DNA of 13,264 nt from JBKQHQ01 sp052148715 (GCA_052148715.1 JBKQHQ010000075.1:1-13264); one strand, 5' to 3'; shown: positions 1 through 6,999, numbered from the stretch's first letter. Made by a program: numbers and translations. The notes: generated by a model not told the origin, from the sequence alone.

Positions 1-295
1 CGCTCAGCAGGCCGGCTTTGCTGAGCGCTCCCTCTAAAAAATCGTTTTCCAGCGTCAGCTCTCCGATCTTCGCATGCAGCGACTTCACGTCGATCGCCGG
101 CGGCGCCGGTCCGCCGCCGCCCCCGAAAACGTCGGCAGCTCCTTCCAAAAGCAGCGCCTTCCACGCTGTGATCTGGTTCGGGTGGACGTCAAAATGCTCC
201 GCAAGCTGGGCCAACGTCATCTCACCTCTGATCGCGGCAAGTGCCACCTTGGCCTTGAAGGCCGGTGTGTGGTTCCGGCGGGGTCGTCTTGTCAT
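1..295 (-). CDS. IS3-family transposase OrfA, 3' end cut by window edge
   Basis: The minus strand from 295 gives an open frame of 98 codons that runs off position 1. It begins MTRRPRRNHTPAFKAKVALA and has the Transposase_8/HTH arrangement of IS3 OrfA: a helix-turn-helix at about residues 10-55 (...LAQLAEHFDVHPNQITAWK), a Gly/Pro-rich linker at about 63-70, then the leucine-zipper-like stretch VKSLHAKIGELTLENDFLEGAL. In IS3 elements OrfA binds the terminal repeats and is fused to the OrfB integrase domain by programmed -1 frameshifting; OrfB would lie to the left of the window. A GGAGAG-like ribosome site precedes the ATG. The terminal inverted repeat should lie within about 100 bases upstream, perhaps near 350, but I could not define it. 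The family call is firm; the group within IS3 is not. Confidence 0.85.
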   Translation of the reverse strand, partial: MTRRPRRNHTPAFKAKVALAAIRGEMTLAQLAEHFDVHPNQITAWKALLLEGAADVFGGGGGPAPPAIDVKSLHAKIGELTLENDFLEGALSKAGLLS

Positions 296-656
296 CGTCT
301 CTCCTGATTCGCTGGGCACAGCGTGCCCGCTGTCAGGCAGAAACTCCACTCATCGCCCTGTGCGGATTTCCGGGACCGGCTCTGCACCACCACTTGCTCG
401 CCGGCGCCAGAGGGAATGAAGCCCGCGGCGCCAACGCTGACGTCTCAGGGCATGCACGACGTCTGCATCGCTAGCCTCCCCTCTTCGCTGCATGTGGCGT
501 CGCGTCGATACTAAGGGATCGTTATCGGACGATGCGCGGCCGATCACTTTCGCGCCATCCTGCGCGGCCTCGGCCGGCGCTCAAGGATGGCGTTCAAACT
601 GCCTATCCGGTATGACGTGAGACAGCGAAGGACTCGCAGTCAGGGAGGAAACCAAC
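296..656. other. Gene-free stretch between IS fragment and DUF2147 gene
   Basis: No convincing coding frame lies here. Open frames on both strands lack recognisable protein character and overlap one another. The left part should hold the outer end of the IS3 element, and the right part the promoter of the DUF2147 gene, but neither a clean terminal inverted repeat nor a convincing -35/-10 pair could be picked out. Confidence 0.5.
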
Positions 657-1058
657 ATGACAACGCGCAAGAGCTCGACGCACACATCTCTGTTGATCGC
701 TATCACCGTGGCAGGCCTCATGAGCCTTCCCACGATCGCCCGGGCCGCCGAGCCGTGGGGAACCTGGGTGCGGCCGTCGACCGGCACGCAGGTGAATTTT
801 TATAGTTGCGGCGGCAAACTTTGCGCGAAGATCACCGCCGTCAAGGACCAAAGCCGGGCCAACACCGTCGGCACGGTCATCATGACCGGCGCGCCCAAGT
901 CCGGCGACAACGAATGGCGCGGCGACCTGCTGAACACCGAGGACGGCAAGACCTATTCGGGCGTGGTCACCCTGGAAGCCTCCGGCGGGCTACACCTGGA
1001 AGGCTGCGCGCTCGGCGGGCTTATTTGCAAGGGCGAGACCTGGCAAAAGGTGAAGTGA
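657..1058 (+). CDS. DUF2147 family secreted protein
   Basis: The 133-aa product starts with a typical Sec signal peptide: basic residues 1-5, a hydrophobic core at about 11-25 and an ARA|AEPWG cleavage site after residue 30. The mature part follows the DUF2147 plan: GTWVRP near its start, then a W-x-G-x-L-x-N-x-EDGKTYSG block, and a final GC...GG..C....W block. Four cysteines (C51, C56, C117, C124) could form two disulfides in the periplasm. The ATG is set by a good ribosome site (GGAGG, 7 nt upstream). The function of DUF2147 proteins is not established; they are small exported beta-rich proteins found widely in Proteobacteria. The amidase gene follows 85 bases downstream on the same strand and may share its transcript. 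Confidence 0.85.
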   Translation: MTTRKSSTHTSLLIAITVAGLMSLPTIARAAEPWGTWVRPSTGTQVNFYSCGGKLCAKITAVKDQSRANTVGTVIMTGAPKSGDNEWRGDLLNTEDGKTYSGVVTLEASGGLHLEGCALGGLICKGETWQKVK

Positions 1059-1143
1059 CGTTTTGCTCGATGCGGCGGCCGCGCGCGTGCGATCATTTTC
1101 GTTCCGGGCGCGCTGCCACGCCGACCCAATACGAGGCGCGTTG

Positions 1144-2055
1144 ATGACGTTCCCGCGGCGGATCGCGACGGCTGCGCTGGTCGCTTTAGCGGCGCTGCTC
1201 TCGCAGCCCGGTCCCAATTCCGCATGGGGCGAGCCGCCGCCCGCCTCGCCGGGCAAGCCGGACCCGTCGCGTTGCAACCGCGCCGCATTTCGCGTCATCG
1301 TCGATGTCGGGCATGGCGTCGAGGCGCCCGGCGCCAAAAGCGCGCGCGGCGTCTTCGAATATGAGTTCAATCTTCGCCTCGCCAAGCTGATCGAGCAGCA
1401 ACTGCTCGGTTTGGGCTACACGAAGACCATCCTGCTGATCACCCCCGAGGCGCCCTATCGCGGCCTTTTCAAACGCGTCATGCGCGCCAACGGTACGGGG
1501 GCCAATCTTTTTCTCTCGATCCATCACGACGCGGTGCCGGATTCCTTTCTGGAAAAATGGGAATTTGAGGGTCAAGAGCACACCTTCAGCGACCGCTTCA
1601 AGGGCCATTCGATCTTCATCTCCTACGACAACCACGATCGCAACGGCAGCCTCCTCTATGCCAGGCTGCTCGGCAAGGCGTTGAAAGCGCGCGGCCTGCA
1701 ATACACGCCCCACTACACCGACAAAGTCATGGGCCATCGGCGGCGGGAGCTGATCGATGCCGACGCCGGCGTTTACCGCTACGATCAGTTGGTGGTCCTG
1801 AAGGACACCAACATGCCGGCCGTGCTGCTCGAGGCGGGCTCGATCGTCAATCGCGCGGAGGAATTGGAATTGGCGACGCCCGAACGCCAATCCCTCATCA
1901 CTGCGGCCGTCACCGAGGCGGTCGAGGCCTTTTGTGCCGCCCGATCGCCAAGACGTCCCGATCTGGTGGCGCACGGCCCGCGGGCTTCCGCTTCGTCAAA
2001 GCAGGCAGGCAGGCCCGCCGCGGCACCACCGCCGGCGAACCCCGGCAAGCCTTGA
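1144..2055 (+). CDS. N-acetylmuramoyl-L-alanine amidase (Amidase_3), exported
   Basis: The 303-aa product is a zinc amidase of the Amidase_3 (AmiA/B/C) type, which cleaves the amide bond between N-acetylmuramic acid and L-alanine of peptidoglycan in the periplasm. Residues 1-28 form a signal peptide (basic start, hydrophobic core, Ala/Gly-rich end). The zinc ligands are readable as H57 in VDVGHG, E72 or E74 in FEYEFNL, and H127/H128 in LSIHHDA. The catalytic glutamate is E230 in AVLLEAGSI. A Pro/Ala-rich tail follows residue 270 with no further domain seen. The frame is open upstream to 1063, but the ATG at 1144 is preferred because it has GAGG 7 nt upstream and puts the signal peptide at the N-terminus. 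Lacking an AMIN domain, it may be a cell-wall remodelling enzyme rather than a septum-targeted one. Confidence 0.88.
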   Translation: MTFPRRIATAALVALAALLSQPGPNSAWGEPPPASPGKPDPSRCNRAAFRVIVDVGHGVEAPGAKSARGVFEYEFNLRLAKLIEQQLLGLGYTKTILLITPEAPYRGLFKRVMRANGTGANLFLSIHHDAVPDSFLEKWEFEGQEHTFSDRFKGHSIFISYDNHDRNGSLLYARLLGKALKARGLQYTPHYTDKVMGHRRRELIDADAGVYRYDQLVVLKDTNMPAVLLEAGSIVNRAEELELATPERQSLITAAVTEAVEAFCAARSPRRPDLVAHGPRASASSKQAGRPAAAPPPANPGKP

Positions 2056-2077
2056 GCCGCGATGGATGCGGCAAAAA

Positions 2078-2107
2078 TTGTCGCGAAGCCCGCTCGGCCG
2101 CTACACT
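2078..2107 (+). promoter_or_regulatory. Putative sigma-70 promoter of the cupin-FAH operon
   Basis: TTGTCG (2078-2083) and TACACT (2102-2107) are separated by 18 bases and lie just upstream of the cupin start at 2146. Transcription would begin near 2114 and leave a leader of about 30 bases. Both hexamers match the consensus at 4 of 6 positions. Seen by eye only. Confidence 0.5.
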
Positions 2108-2145
2108 GTGGGGCGGGAAGCTCAGATCGAAGGAAGCGGAAGGCC

Positions 2146-2496
2146 ATGCGCATTCACAATCTCTACATGGACGCCAACGGCGAATCGCATTTCCGCGATA
2201 TCGAGGTCGCGTGGACCGAGGATCGGCGCGGCAGCAAGCTTTCCAAGCGCTTGCCAGCCACGGGCATCATTTTCCGCGAGACGCCGGGCGACTATGACCT
2301 CGACTGGCATCCGGCGCCGCGCCGGCAGTACATCATCAACCTCGACGCCGCGGTCGAGATCACCGCGAGCGACGGCGAAACCCGCGTGATCGGCGCCGGC
2401 GAGGTCTTCCTGGTGGAGGATACGAGCGGCAAGGGCCACCTCTCCAAGGCAGTCGGCGGCAAGCTGCGCCATTCCATCTTCATCCCCATCGACTAG
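2146..2496 (+). CDS. Cupin-fold small protein
   Basis: The 116-aa product is a single-domain cupin-type beta barrel. It has WHPAPRRQYIINLD at about 54-67, then a hydrophobic strand and the turn GAGEVFLVEDTSGKGH at about 84-99, which matches the second conserved cupin motif. The usual His-rich metal box is weak: H55 and H98 are present, but the H-x-H-x(n)-E pattern is incomplete, so metal binding is uncertain. Start: the frame opens at 2062, but the ATG at 2146 (MRIHNLYMDANGE) has AAGG 3-4 nt upstream, sits behind the promoter at 2078-2107 and matches the usual size of such proteins. The FAH-family gene starts 8 bases after its stop, so the two are almost certainly one operon, probably for catabolism of an aromatic or a keto acid. 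The substrate is unknown. Confidence 0.8.
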   Translation: MRIHNLYMDANGESHFRDIEVAWTEDRRGSKLSKRLPATGIIFRETPGDYDLDWHPAPRRQYIINLDAAVEITASDGETRVIGAGEVFLVEDTSGKGHLSKAVGGKLRHSIFIPID

Positions 2497-2504
2497 GAGG
2501 CACC

Positions 2505-3443
2505 ATGAAGCTCGCCTATTTCAACGACTGGAAGCTCGGCGTCGTCAGCGGCAACGCCGTGGTCGACGTATCGTCGGTGGTGCGCGATCTGCCGCATACC
2601 GGCCCGCACGATCTGATCAACGGGCTCATCGAGCGCTTCGCCGGCTACCGAGACCGCCTCGCCGATGCGGCGGCCCGCGGGAAGAGCATTCCGCTCACCG
2701 AGGTCAAGCTGCGCCCGCCGCTGCCCAAGCCCACGAACATCGAATGCATGGCGGTCAACTATATGGAGGACGGTACGCTGCCCGAGCGCCCACCGATCAA
2801 CGCCTTCCACAAGTCCTCCAGCGCGGTGATCGGCCACGACGACACCATGGTGCTCCCGGACGTGCCGGCCTTGATCTTCGAGGGCGAAGCGGAGCTCGCT
2901 TTGGTGATCGGCAAGCGCGCCTCGCACGTGCGCGCCGCCGACGCGATGAGCTATGTGTTCGGCTACGTCAACTTCATCGACGGCTCCGCGCGCGGGCTGC
3001 CGCCGCCCGGCAATGTCTTCTACCAAATGAAATCGCGCGACACGTTCGCGCCGATCGGCCCTTATCTCGTGACCGCCGACGAGATCCCCGACCCGCAACA
3101 CCTGCAGATCAAGCTCTGGATCAACGGCGTGCTCAAGCAGAATTTCAACACCAGCGACATGGCGCACAATATTCCGCGCTGCATCGAATGGGTGAGCTCG
3201 ATCCACACGCTCGAGCCCGGCGACCTGCTCGCGACCGGAACCAACCACCGCGGCCTGAGCAGCCTGCAGGACGGCGACCTGATCGAGCTGGAGACCGAAG
3301 GTGTCGGCCGCCTGCGCGTGCATGTCCGCGACGAGCTCAAGCGCACCTGGTCGCGCGACACCCGGCTCGAGCATAAGCAGAAAGGGCTCGAGGGTCCTTT
3401 CACCACCCAACTGACGGGCAAATACGCACCGGCCGCGCGCTAG
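2505..3443 (+). CDS. Fumarylacetoacetate hydrolase (FAH) family protein
   Basis: The 312-aa product belongs to the FAH superfamily, whose members hydrolyse, isomerise or decarboxylate beta-diketo or 2-oxo acids with a bound Mg2+/Mn2+, often in aromatic catabolism. After an N-terminal cap (residues 1-70) come the metal ligands E128 and E130 in GEAELALVIG and D159 in NFIDGSARG. Then follow the K176-S-R-D179-TFAPIGP segment and the C-terminal LEPGDLLATGTNHRG and DGDLIELETEGVGRL blocks. All landmarks are present and in order, so the enzyme looks intact. AGGAGG lies 4 nt before the ATG. It follows the cupin gene by 8 bases. Candidate activities include 5-carboxymethyl-2-hydroxymuconate isomerase, oxaloacetate decarboxylase or acylpyruvase; sequence alone does not choose among them. 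Confidence 0.92.
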   Translation: MKLAYFNDWKLGVVSGNAVVDVSSVVRDLPHTGPHDLINGLIERFAGYRDRLADAAARGKSIPLTEVKLRPPLPKPTNIECMAVNYMEDGTLPERPPINAFHKSSSAVIGHDDTMVLPDVPALIFEGEAELALVIGKRASHVRAADAMSYVFGYVNFIDGSARGLPPPGNVFYQMKSRDTFAPIGPYLVTADEIPDPQHLQIKLWINGVLKQNFNTSDMAHNIPRCIEWVSSIHTLEPGDLLATGTNHRGLSSLQDGDLIELETEGVGRLRVHVRDELKRTWSRDTRLEHKQKGLEGPFTTQLTGKYAPAAR

Positions 3444-3680
3444 CCGCGCGTGTGCCCGCAGTTCGCGGCTCTTGGCGCCCCTGGCGCAGGAGATGGGCAG
3501 GCCCTTGGTCACGCGCGCGGATCTGGCCGCCATGCCAGGCGGCCCGACCGCTGCCAAGCGCCGCCGCATCGGCGCCCCGTTGATATTTTCCCGCTTGGAA
3601 AGCCGCCACGGATGCCCTAAATGTGGCGCGCGGACGCTAGACTGCGCTCTTGCGCCTGAAGTACCTGGCTCCCGGGACGT

Positions 3681-3754
3681 TGGGGAATAGTTCAACGGTA
3701 GAACAGCGGACTCTGACTCCGTTAATCTAGGTTCGAATCCTAGTTCCCCAGCCA
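3681..3754 (+). tRNA. tRNA-Gln (anticodon CTG)
   Basis: The cloverleaf can be folded by eye. The 7-bp acceptor stem pairs TGGGGAA (3681-3687) with TTCCCCA (3744-3750). The D-loop has TTCAACGGTAGAA. The anticodon stem is GCGGA/TCCGT with loop CTCTGAC and anticodon CTG at 3713-3715, and the T-arm has GGTTCGAATCC. The discriminator G (3751) and an encoded CCA end at 3754. The anticodon reads CAG, so this is a glutamine tRNA. It is followed after 14 bases by the convergent 3' end of a tyrosine-recombinase gene, the standard arrangement for an integrative element that uses the 3' part of a tRNA as attB; the tRNA sequence is left complete. Confidence 0.96.
3724..3754 (+). other. Probable attachment site (attL) in the tRNA-Gln 3' end
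   Basis: The integrase gene ends 15 bases beyond the tRNA, so the T-arm and acceptor 3' half (about 3724-3754) is the expected core of the integration site. No second copy of the tRNA 3' sequence was found elsewhere in the window, so the opposite boundary either lies beyond 13264 or has been lost. The exact core length is an inference. Confidence 0.5.
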
Positions 3755-3768
3755 GTTGATCCTACACG

Positions 3769-4845
3769 CTAATTTGCTGAATCGTTGTTGGACCGGGTTG
3801 ACCGTTTTACAGCCGTTTTACAGTTTTCTGTTCCTGTTTCGAGCTTGCGGACCGCACTTTCAGCAAGGCGTACGTCGCGCGAGAGGTAGTGCGCGTCGAG
3901 GATCTCCGACACATCCTTGAGCGAGAGCCCGGTGATGGCGGCGATCTCCGCCTCGGTGCAGCCGACCAGCCCCAGCCGCGTTACTGCGGACCCGCGCAAG
4001 TCGTGAAACGTGACGCCCTCGACGCCGGCCTTGGTGCATGCCTTACCCCAGCTCGACCGAAAGCCGTCCTCGGTCCAAGGCCTTCCATCAAGGGTGACAA
4101 GGATGATGGGTCCTCGCTTCGCCGTCGCATCCAGCGCGGCCTTCAACGGCGCGCCAACTGGAATTGTGACACGCCGGCGCGTCTTACGCTGGCGCAGCCG
4201 GAGGCATTTGCCGTCATAGGACGACCAGGGCAGCCGGAGAAGGTCGCCCTGGCGCTGTCCGGTCCAAAGCGCGAGCATCAGCGCCAAGTGCAGGTGCGCC
4301 GGCGCCAGACTGTAGAATTGCGCCTCGTCCTCGGTCGACCACACACGGTCGGAGCGGTCAGCCCGATAGATGCGCCCGCCTTTCTCGCAGGGATTGACTT
4401 CGATCGACCCGCGGTCCTTGGCGACCGAGAGAATGCGCGCGAGTACCGTCCATGCATACTGCGCTTGACGCCGCGAGGAGACCGCGAGCCTGTCCCGCCA
4501 AGCCTTGAGGATCCCGCGCGTACGCTTATCGCCCAGCGCCGAAATCGGGAAATCGCCGAACTCCACCTCGATTTTCTCGATCTGTTTGAGGTAGTCCGCG
4601 CGAGTGCGCGGCTCGCGGCTGCTGAACTCATCAGATTGCTTGTACGCCGTGATCAAAGACCGCAACTGACCGGAAGGTAGCGTTCGGCGCTCGGCAATCG
4701 CTCGGTTGTATGCCGCCACGAAATCGGGGGTTCCGGGTTCGCCATCAAGCCTGGGACCACCACGCCACGCATACCAATACACCCGAGTATCGCCGCTCGC
4801 GAGGTTCATTGAGACACGATGAATTCCTTTAAGAACTATGCGCAC
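3769..4845 (-). CDS. Site-specific tyrosine recombinase (integrase)
   Basis: The 358-aa product has the two-domain layout of phage/ICE integrases: an N-terminal arm-binding segment (1-60), a SAM-like core-binding domain (about 65-165) and the catalytic domain (170-340). Catalytic landmarks are R198 in WTGQRQGDLL, K221 in the beta-hairpin, H281-x-x-R284 in FHDLRGSAVT, and Y320 in ILDAHYLSRD. The second conserved His/Trp position, normally GHS, is L307 (TGLSL), a notable departure. The GTG start overlaps the previous gene by 17 bases with no clear Shine-Dalgarno site, pointing to translational coupling. An ATG at 4809 is possible but would remove family-typical N-terminal sequence. The gene is the last in a minus-strand operon and points at the tRNA-Gln, where it presumably integrates and excises the element. 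Confidence 0.93.
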   Translation of the reverse strand: MRIVLKGIHRVSMNLASGDTRVYWYAWRGGPRLDGEPGTPDFVAAYNRAIAERRTLPSGQLRSLITAYKQSDEFSSREPRTRADYLKQIEKIEVEFGDFPISALGDKRTRGILKAWRDRLAVSSRRQAQYAWTVLARILSVAKDRGSIEVNPCEKGGRIYRADRSDRVWSTEDEAQFYSLAPAHLHLALMLALWTGQRQGDLLRLPWSSYDGKCLRLRQRKTRRRVTIPVGAPLKAALDATAKRGPIILVTLDGRPWTEDGFRSSWGKACTKAGVEGVTFHDLRGSAVTRLGLVGCTEAEIAAITGLSLKDVSEILDAHYLSRDVRLAESAVRKLETGTENCKTAVKRSTRSNNDSAN

Positions 4846-5095
4846 GACGTTTCAGCCAATCGTCCAACTCGTTTGTTTGGTCGTTTTTAGCGCCTTCAAC
4901 CGATTTGTCCAGAGCAGTGACAACAATCCTACCGTCAGGCGCTATCTCTATACGCCCGACTTCCACGCCGGCCGCCTTCGCCGCCTTGATGGCCCGCTTG
5001 ACATCACTCTCCCGGAACCTGGACCGACCTCGCGGCGCCTTCGGTTCGGTCGGTTGGGCGTCGGGAATTGCGCCTGAAGGTCCACCTTTGCGCAT
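4829..5095 (-). CDS. Small hypothetical protein upstream of integrase
   Basis: The 88-aa product is hydrophilic and charged. A central block, RGRSRFRESDVKRAIKAAKA (about 25-44), is a predicted basic helix, followed by a short beta hairpin (VGRIEIAPDGRIVVT) and an acidic tail ending LDDWLKRRAHSS. Its stop lies inside the integrase start region (17-base overlap), so the two are co-translated. Similar short proteins sit next to integrases in rhizobial integrative elements. A DNA-binding accessory or excisionase role is suggested by position and basic helix only. The frame is open to 5194, but the ATG at 5095 is chosen because it lies 10 bases after the preceding gene's stop. Confidence 0.6.
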   Translation of the reverse strand: MRKGGPSGAIPDAQPTEPKAPRGRSRFRESDVKRAIKAAKAAGVEVGRIEIAPDGRIVVTALDKSVEGAKNDQTNELDDWLKRRAHSS

Positions 5096-5105
5096 ATTCA
5101 CCGGC

Positions 5106-5327
5106 TCAAGATCGCGACAATCGGGAAACGCCGCGCAGAAACCCCCACGGCTCAAGGATTTCGATTGCGGCGCCCAACCCATGGGTAACCGCAACTGTCG
5201 CTCCAGCCGTGCGCAGGGCCTCCTGTGCTTCCTGCTGATCTGCCGTCAGCGCACCCGTAAGCGCCTTCAGCTCAAAGTCGTAGGCCTTTCCGTCTCGGAT
5301 CGAGTTTTCGGGCCGTTGGTACCTCAT
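5106..5327 (-). pseudogene. VRR-NUC nuclease remnant (C-terminal half only)
   Basis: The 73-aa frame matches the C-terminal half of the phage-type VRR-NUC (PD-(D/E)XK) nucleases. It has RDGKAYDFELKALTGALTAD, with the E-x-K of the active site in FELK, then QQEAQEALRTAGATVAVTHG and an ending like the family's ...WGFLRG. The N-terminal 50-60 residues that carry the remaining catalytic acidic residues (the PDL segment) are missing and replaced by about 10 unrelated residues. An in-frame TGA lies a few codons upstream of the ATG, so no longer form exists. The ATG is 5 bases after the stop of the TubC_N-like gene, with a GGGGAG directly abutting it, so translation would depend on coupling. Complete enzymes of this type act on structured or phage DNA; this one is probably inactive. 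Confidence 0.6.
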
Positions 5328-5332
5328 CTCCC

Positions 5333-5635
5333 CTAGCTTTCTCGCGACCTGGGCTCACGCCGCAGAAAGTCGGGCATGTCGGGAAAATCAGCAACTATCT
5401 TTAGGTACCAAGACGGCACCGGTGGCCTGTCGCGACCCTCATTGGTGTCTACACGCTCAACCTCGTAAGGCATGGCCGGCCGCAACAGCTCAACAATTTC
5501 CGCCTTGTTCCGGGAAAGCTCTTCAACGACGGACTCTGGCGGCGCGGCGGACGCTGCAAGCTTTAGATTGCCGCCATCAAGAGTGACGCTAACGCCGGCC
5601 GCCCGTGCCATTCTTAGGATCTGGGCAGCACTCAT
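5333..5635 (-). CDS. TubC_N docking-domain-like protein
   Basis: The 100-aa product starts with a small alpha-beta-beta-alpha-alpha module at residues 1-54 (MSAAQILRMARAAGVSVTLD ... NKAEIVELLRP). This is the pattern of the TubC N-terminal docking domain, which is found in NRPS subunits and also, alone or fused, in many rhizobial phage and mobile-element proteins. The rest (55-100) is a Pro- and Asp-rich tail without recognisable domain. Its ATG overlaps the stop of the methyltransferase frame as ATGA (5632-5635), and the VRR-NUC remnant begins 5 bases after its stop. In this setting the domain probably mediates protein contact within the element's replication or modification machinery, not antibiotic synthesis. 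The function is unknown. Confidence 0.65.
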   Translation of the reverse strand: MSAAQILRMARAAGVSVTLDGGNLKLAASAAPPESVVEELSRNKAEIVELLRPAMPYEVERVDTNEGRDRPPVPSWYLKIVADFPDMPDFLRREPRSRES

Positions 5636-6864
5636 ATCGTCCTGCTCCAGCCCGACGCTGTGGTTTCTTCTGGTCCAGATTGAGGTGTACGATTTGCGTC
5701 GGCATCGTCCAAGCCGTTAGATTCGGACGAGCCAGCGCGGACGGCAAGAGCGTCGCCTCGGTCGCCGTCGTCCGCGCGACCGACGTCATCCATGGCGACC
5801 GTCCGCACAAGCGGGGCTTCGCAGTCGTTGTCGCAATCCTTTTTCGGTGGGGACGGCTCCGCCTCATTGCTCCACGAGTCCCATCCGGACCGCACCCGCC
5901 CGCGCGGGTTGAGTTCGATCTTCGGCATGTTCGGAAAGTATTGTTCGATGAACTTAAGGAAGATTTCCGGCTTAGCCGAATGTTTCTCAACCGAGGCCTC
6001 GATCAGCGAGGGAGATTGCATGCCCATCACCGGCGCTGGAATTTTGCCACGCATTCCAACTAATAATAATTCGTGCATGTTGCGGTTTCAGCGCCCGGCA
6101 CCCTGACGATCCTTTGCCCACACGAAATGCGATCTATAATCAAAACCCCATGCTTGCATGACCAGTAACGCATGCGGCAGCATCGATACCGTCGCCCACA
6201 AGAACAGTACGCAATCCTCAGCGGCGATGGATGGAACATCGCGCGCAGTTATCACGTCGAGCGATCCTGTTGAACAAAGGTTATCTGCAGCGCGATCCAC
6301 TTCAGTCTCACGAGACAACAACTCACTTTTCCATTCCGGATCGGCAAGGATCACTCCGTATCGCTTGTCAGGAAGCGCAACCTGCTTCGCACCAAGCGCT
6401 TGTTCGCGCTCAGTGCGCCGCTGCCGTTTTTCGACTTGCTGCTCCGCCCTGAGTTCTCGCACAACGGCTTGGTCGCCGCTGGCTCCAGCAATCGCCAACT
6501 TGGTGTGCTTGGCGACCCTGGCTTCAAATTTGTCCTCCGGAAGGTCGGCGAGTTTTTGCCAGCGAGAGGACTGGGCTTTCGTGACGCCAAGTTCGGCAAG
6601 CTTTGGCTGAAAAACCGGTTGCGACTTGTTACCAGTTTTTTTCGGCCTACCGCCTTCATGCTTTTCCATATCCCGGAGCAGTTCACCGGCTCGCCGTTCG
6701 GCGCGCAGCCTGATTTCCGTCGCATAACTGATCAGCTCGGTATCCTTGGCTTGCTGAGCATAGGCTTGCATCGCGAGAGCTTTGTCCCGAATGCTCTTGA
6801 CCTCATCGACTTGATGAGCGGCCACTAGGGCGTTGCGGGCTTCATTGTATTTGACCAAGTCCAC
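5632..6864 (-). pseudogene. MT-A70 family DNA adenine methyltransferase, interrupted by in-frame TGA
   Basis: Codons 1-258 run from a GTG with a strong AAGGAG site (6 nt spacing). Residues 1-160 form a helical N-terminal domain (RAERRAGELLRDMEKHEGG is typical of the phage-type family), and the catalytic domain follows: RYGVILADPEW at 169-178, FLWATVSMLPHALL at 221-234, SHFVWAKDRQGAG up to 257. Codon 259 is TGA (6088-6090). The same frame then resumes without any shift as NRNMHELLLVG, ...KHSAKPEIF and GWDSWSNEA, which are the conserved family continuation, and closes at 5632. The family has a tryptophan just before NRN, so TGG changed to TGA. The family signature DPPW is DPEW here, and the AADNHYPT block reads AADNLCST. 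Complete members methylate adenine N6 in DNA. Without suppression this gene gives a 258-aa product lacking the C-terminal part of the catalytic fold. Confidence 0.85.
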
Positions 6865-6909
6865 GATGATCTCCTTTGATTAAGATCGAGACCTTGCGCG
6901 ACTAGCGCT

Positions 6910-6951
6910 GTTCCAACATGGAACGCAAAGGTGCCCGCTGCACGGGGCACC
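6910..6951 (-). promoter_or_regulatory. Palindrome and hairpin between winged-helix and methyltransferase genes
   Basis: In the 135-base gap between the two genes lie a perfect palindrome, GTTCCAACATGGAAC (6910-6924), and a 7-bp stem, GGTGCCC/GGGCACC (6930-6936 with 6945-6951). On the minus strand the stem is followed by TTTGC, so it could act as a weak terminator or attenuator. The palindrome could be an operator for the methyltransferase transcript. Neither role is demonstrated. Confidence 0.4.
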
Positions 6952-6999
6952 CCTGATGCTGAAAAATCGCTCGCTGGATCAAGTCCTCGGGTCGGCGGC

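Noticed and set aside
1186..1974. 262-aa minus-strand open frame
   Set aside because: Antisense to the amidase, whose catalytic residues are clearly readable.
3444..3680. Possible short genes between FAH and tRNA-Gln
   Set aside because: Frames on both strands lack ribosome sites and recognisable sequence; nothing could be supported.
2493..3695. 400-aa minus-strand open frame
   Set aside because: It lies antisense to the FAH gene, which has complete family motifs and a strong ribosome site; the long frame is a by-product of high-GC third positions.
3889..4680. 263-aa plus-strand open frame
   Set aside because: Antisense to the integrase, without domain character.
6088..6090. Selenocysteine or programmed readthrough at the TGA
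   Set aside because: The expected residue is tryptophan, not Sec/Cys, no recoding structure was seen, and other motifs of the gene are eroded; a nonsense mutation is simpler.
6910..6924. Second LexA box (GTTC-N7-GAAC)
   Set aside because: The alphaproteobacterial box is a direct repeat GTTC-N7-GTTC; this one is inverted and is reported only as a palindrome.
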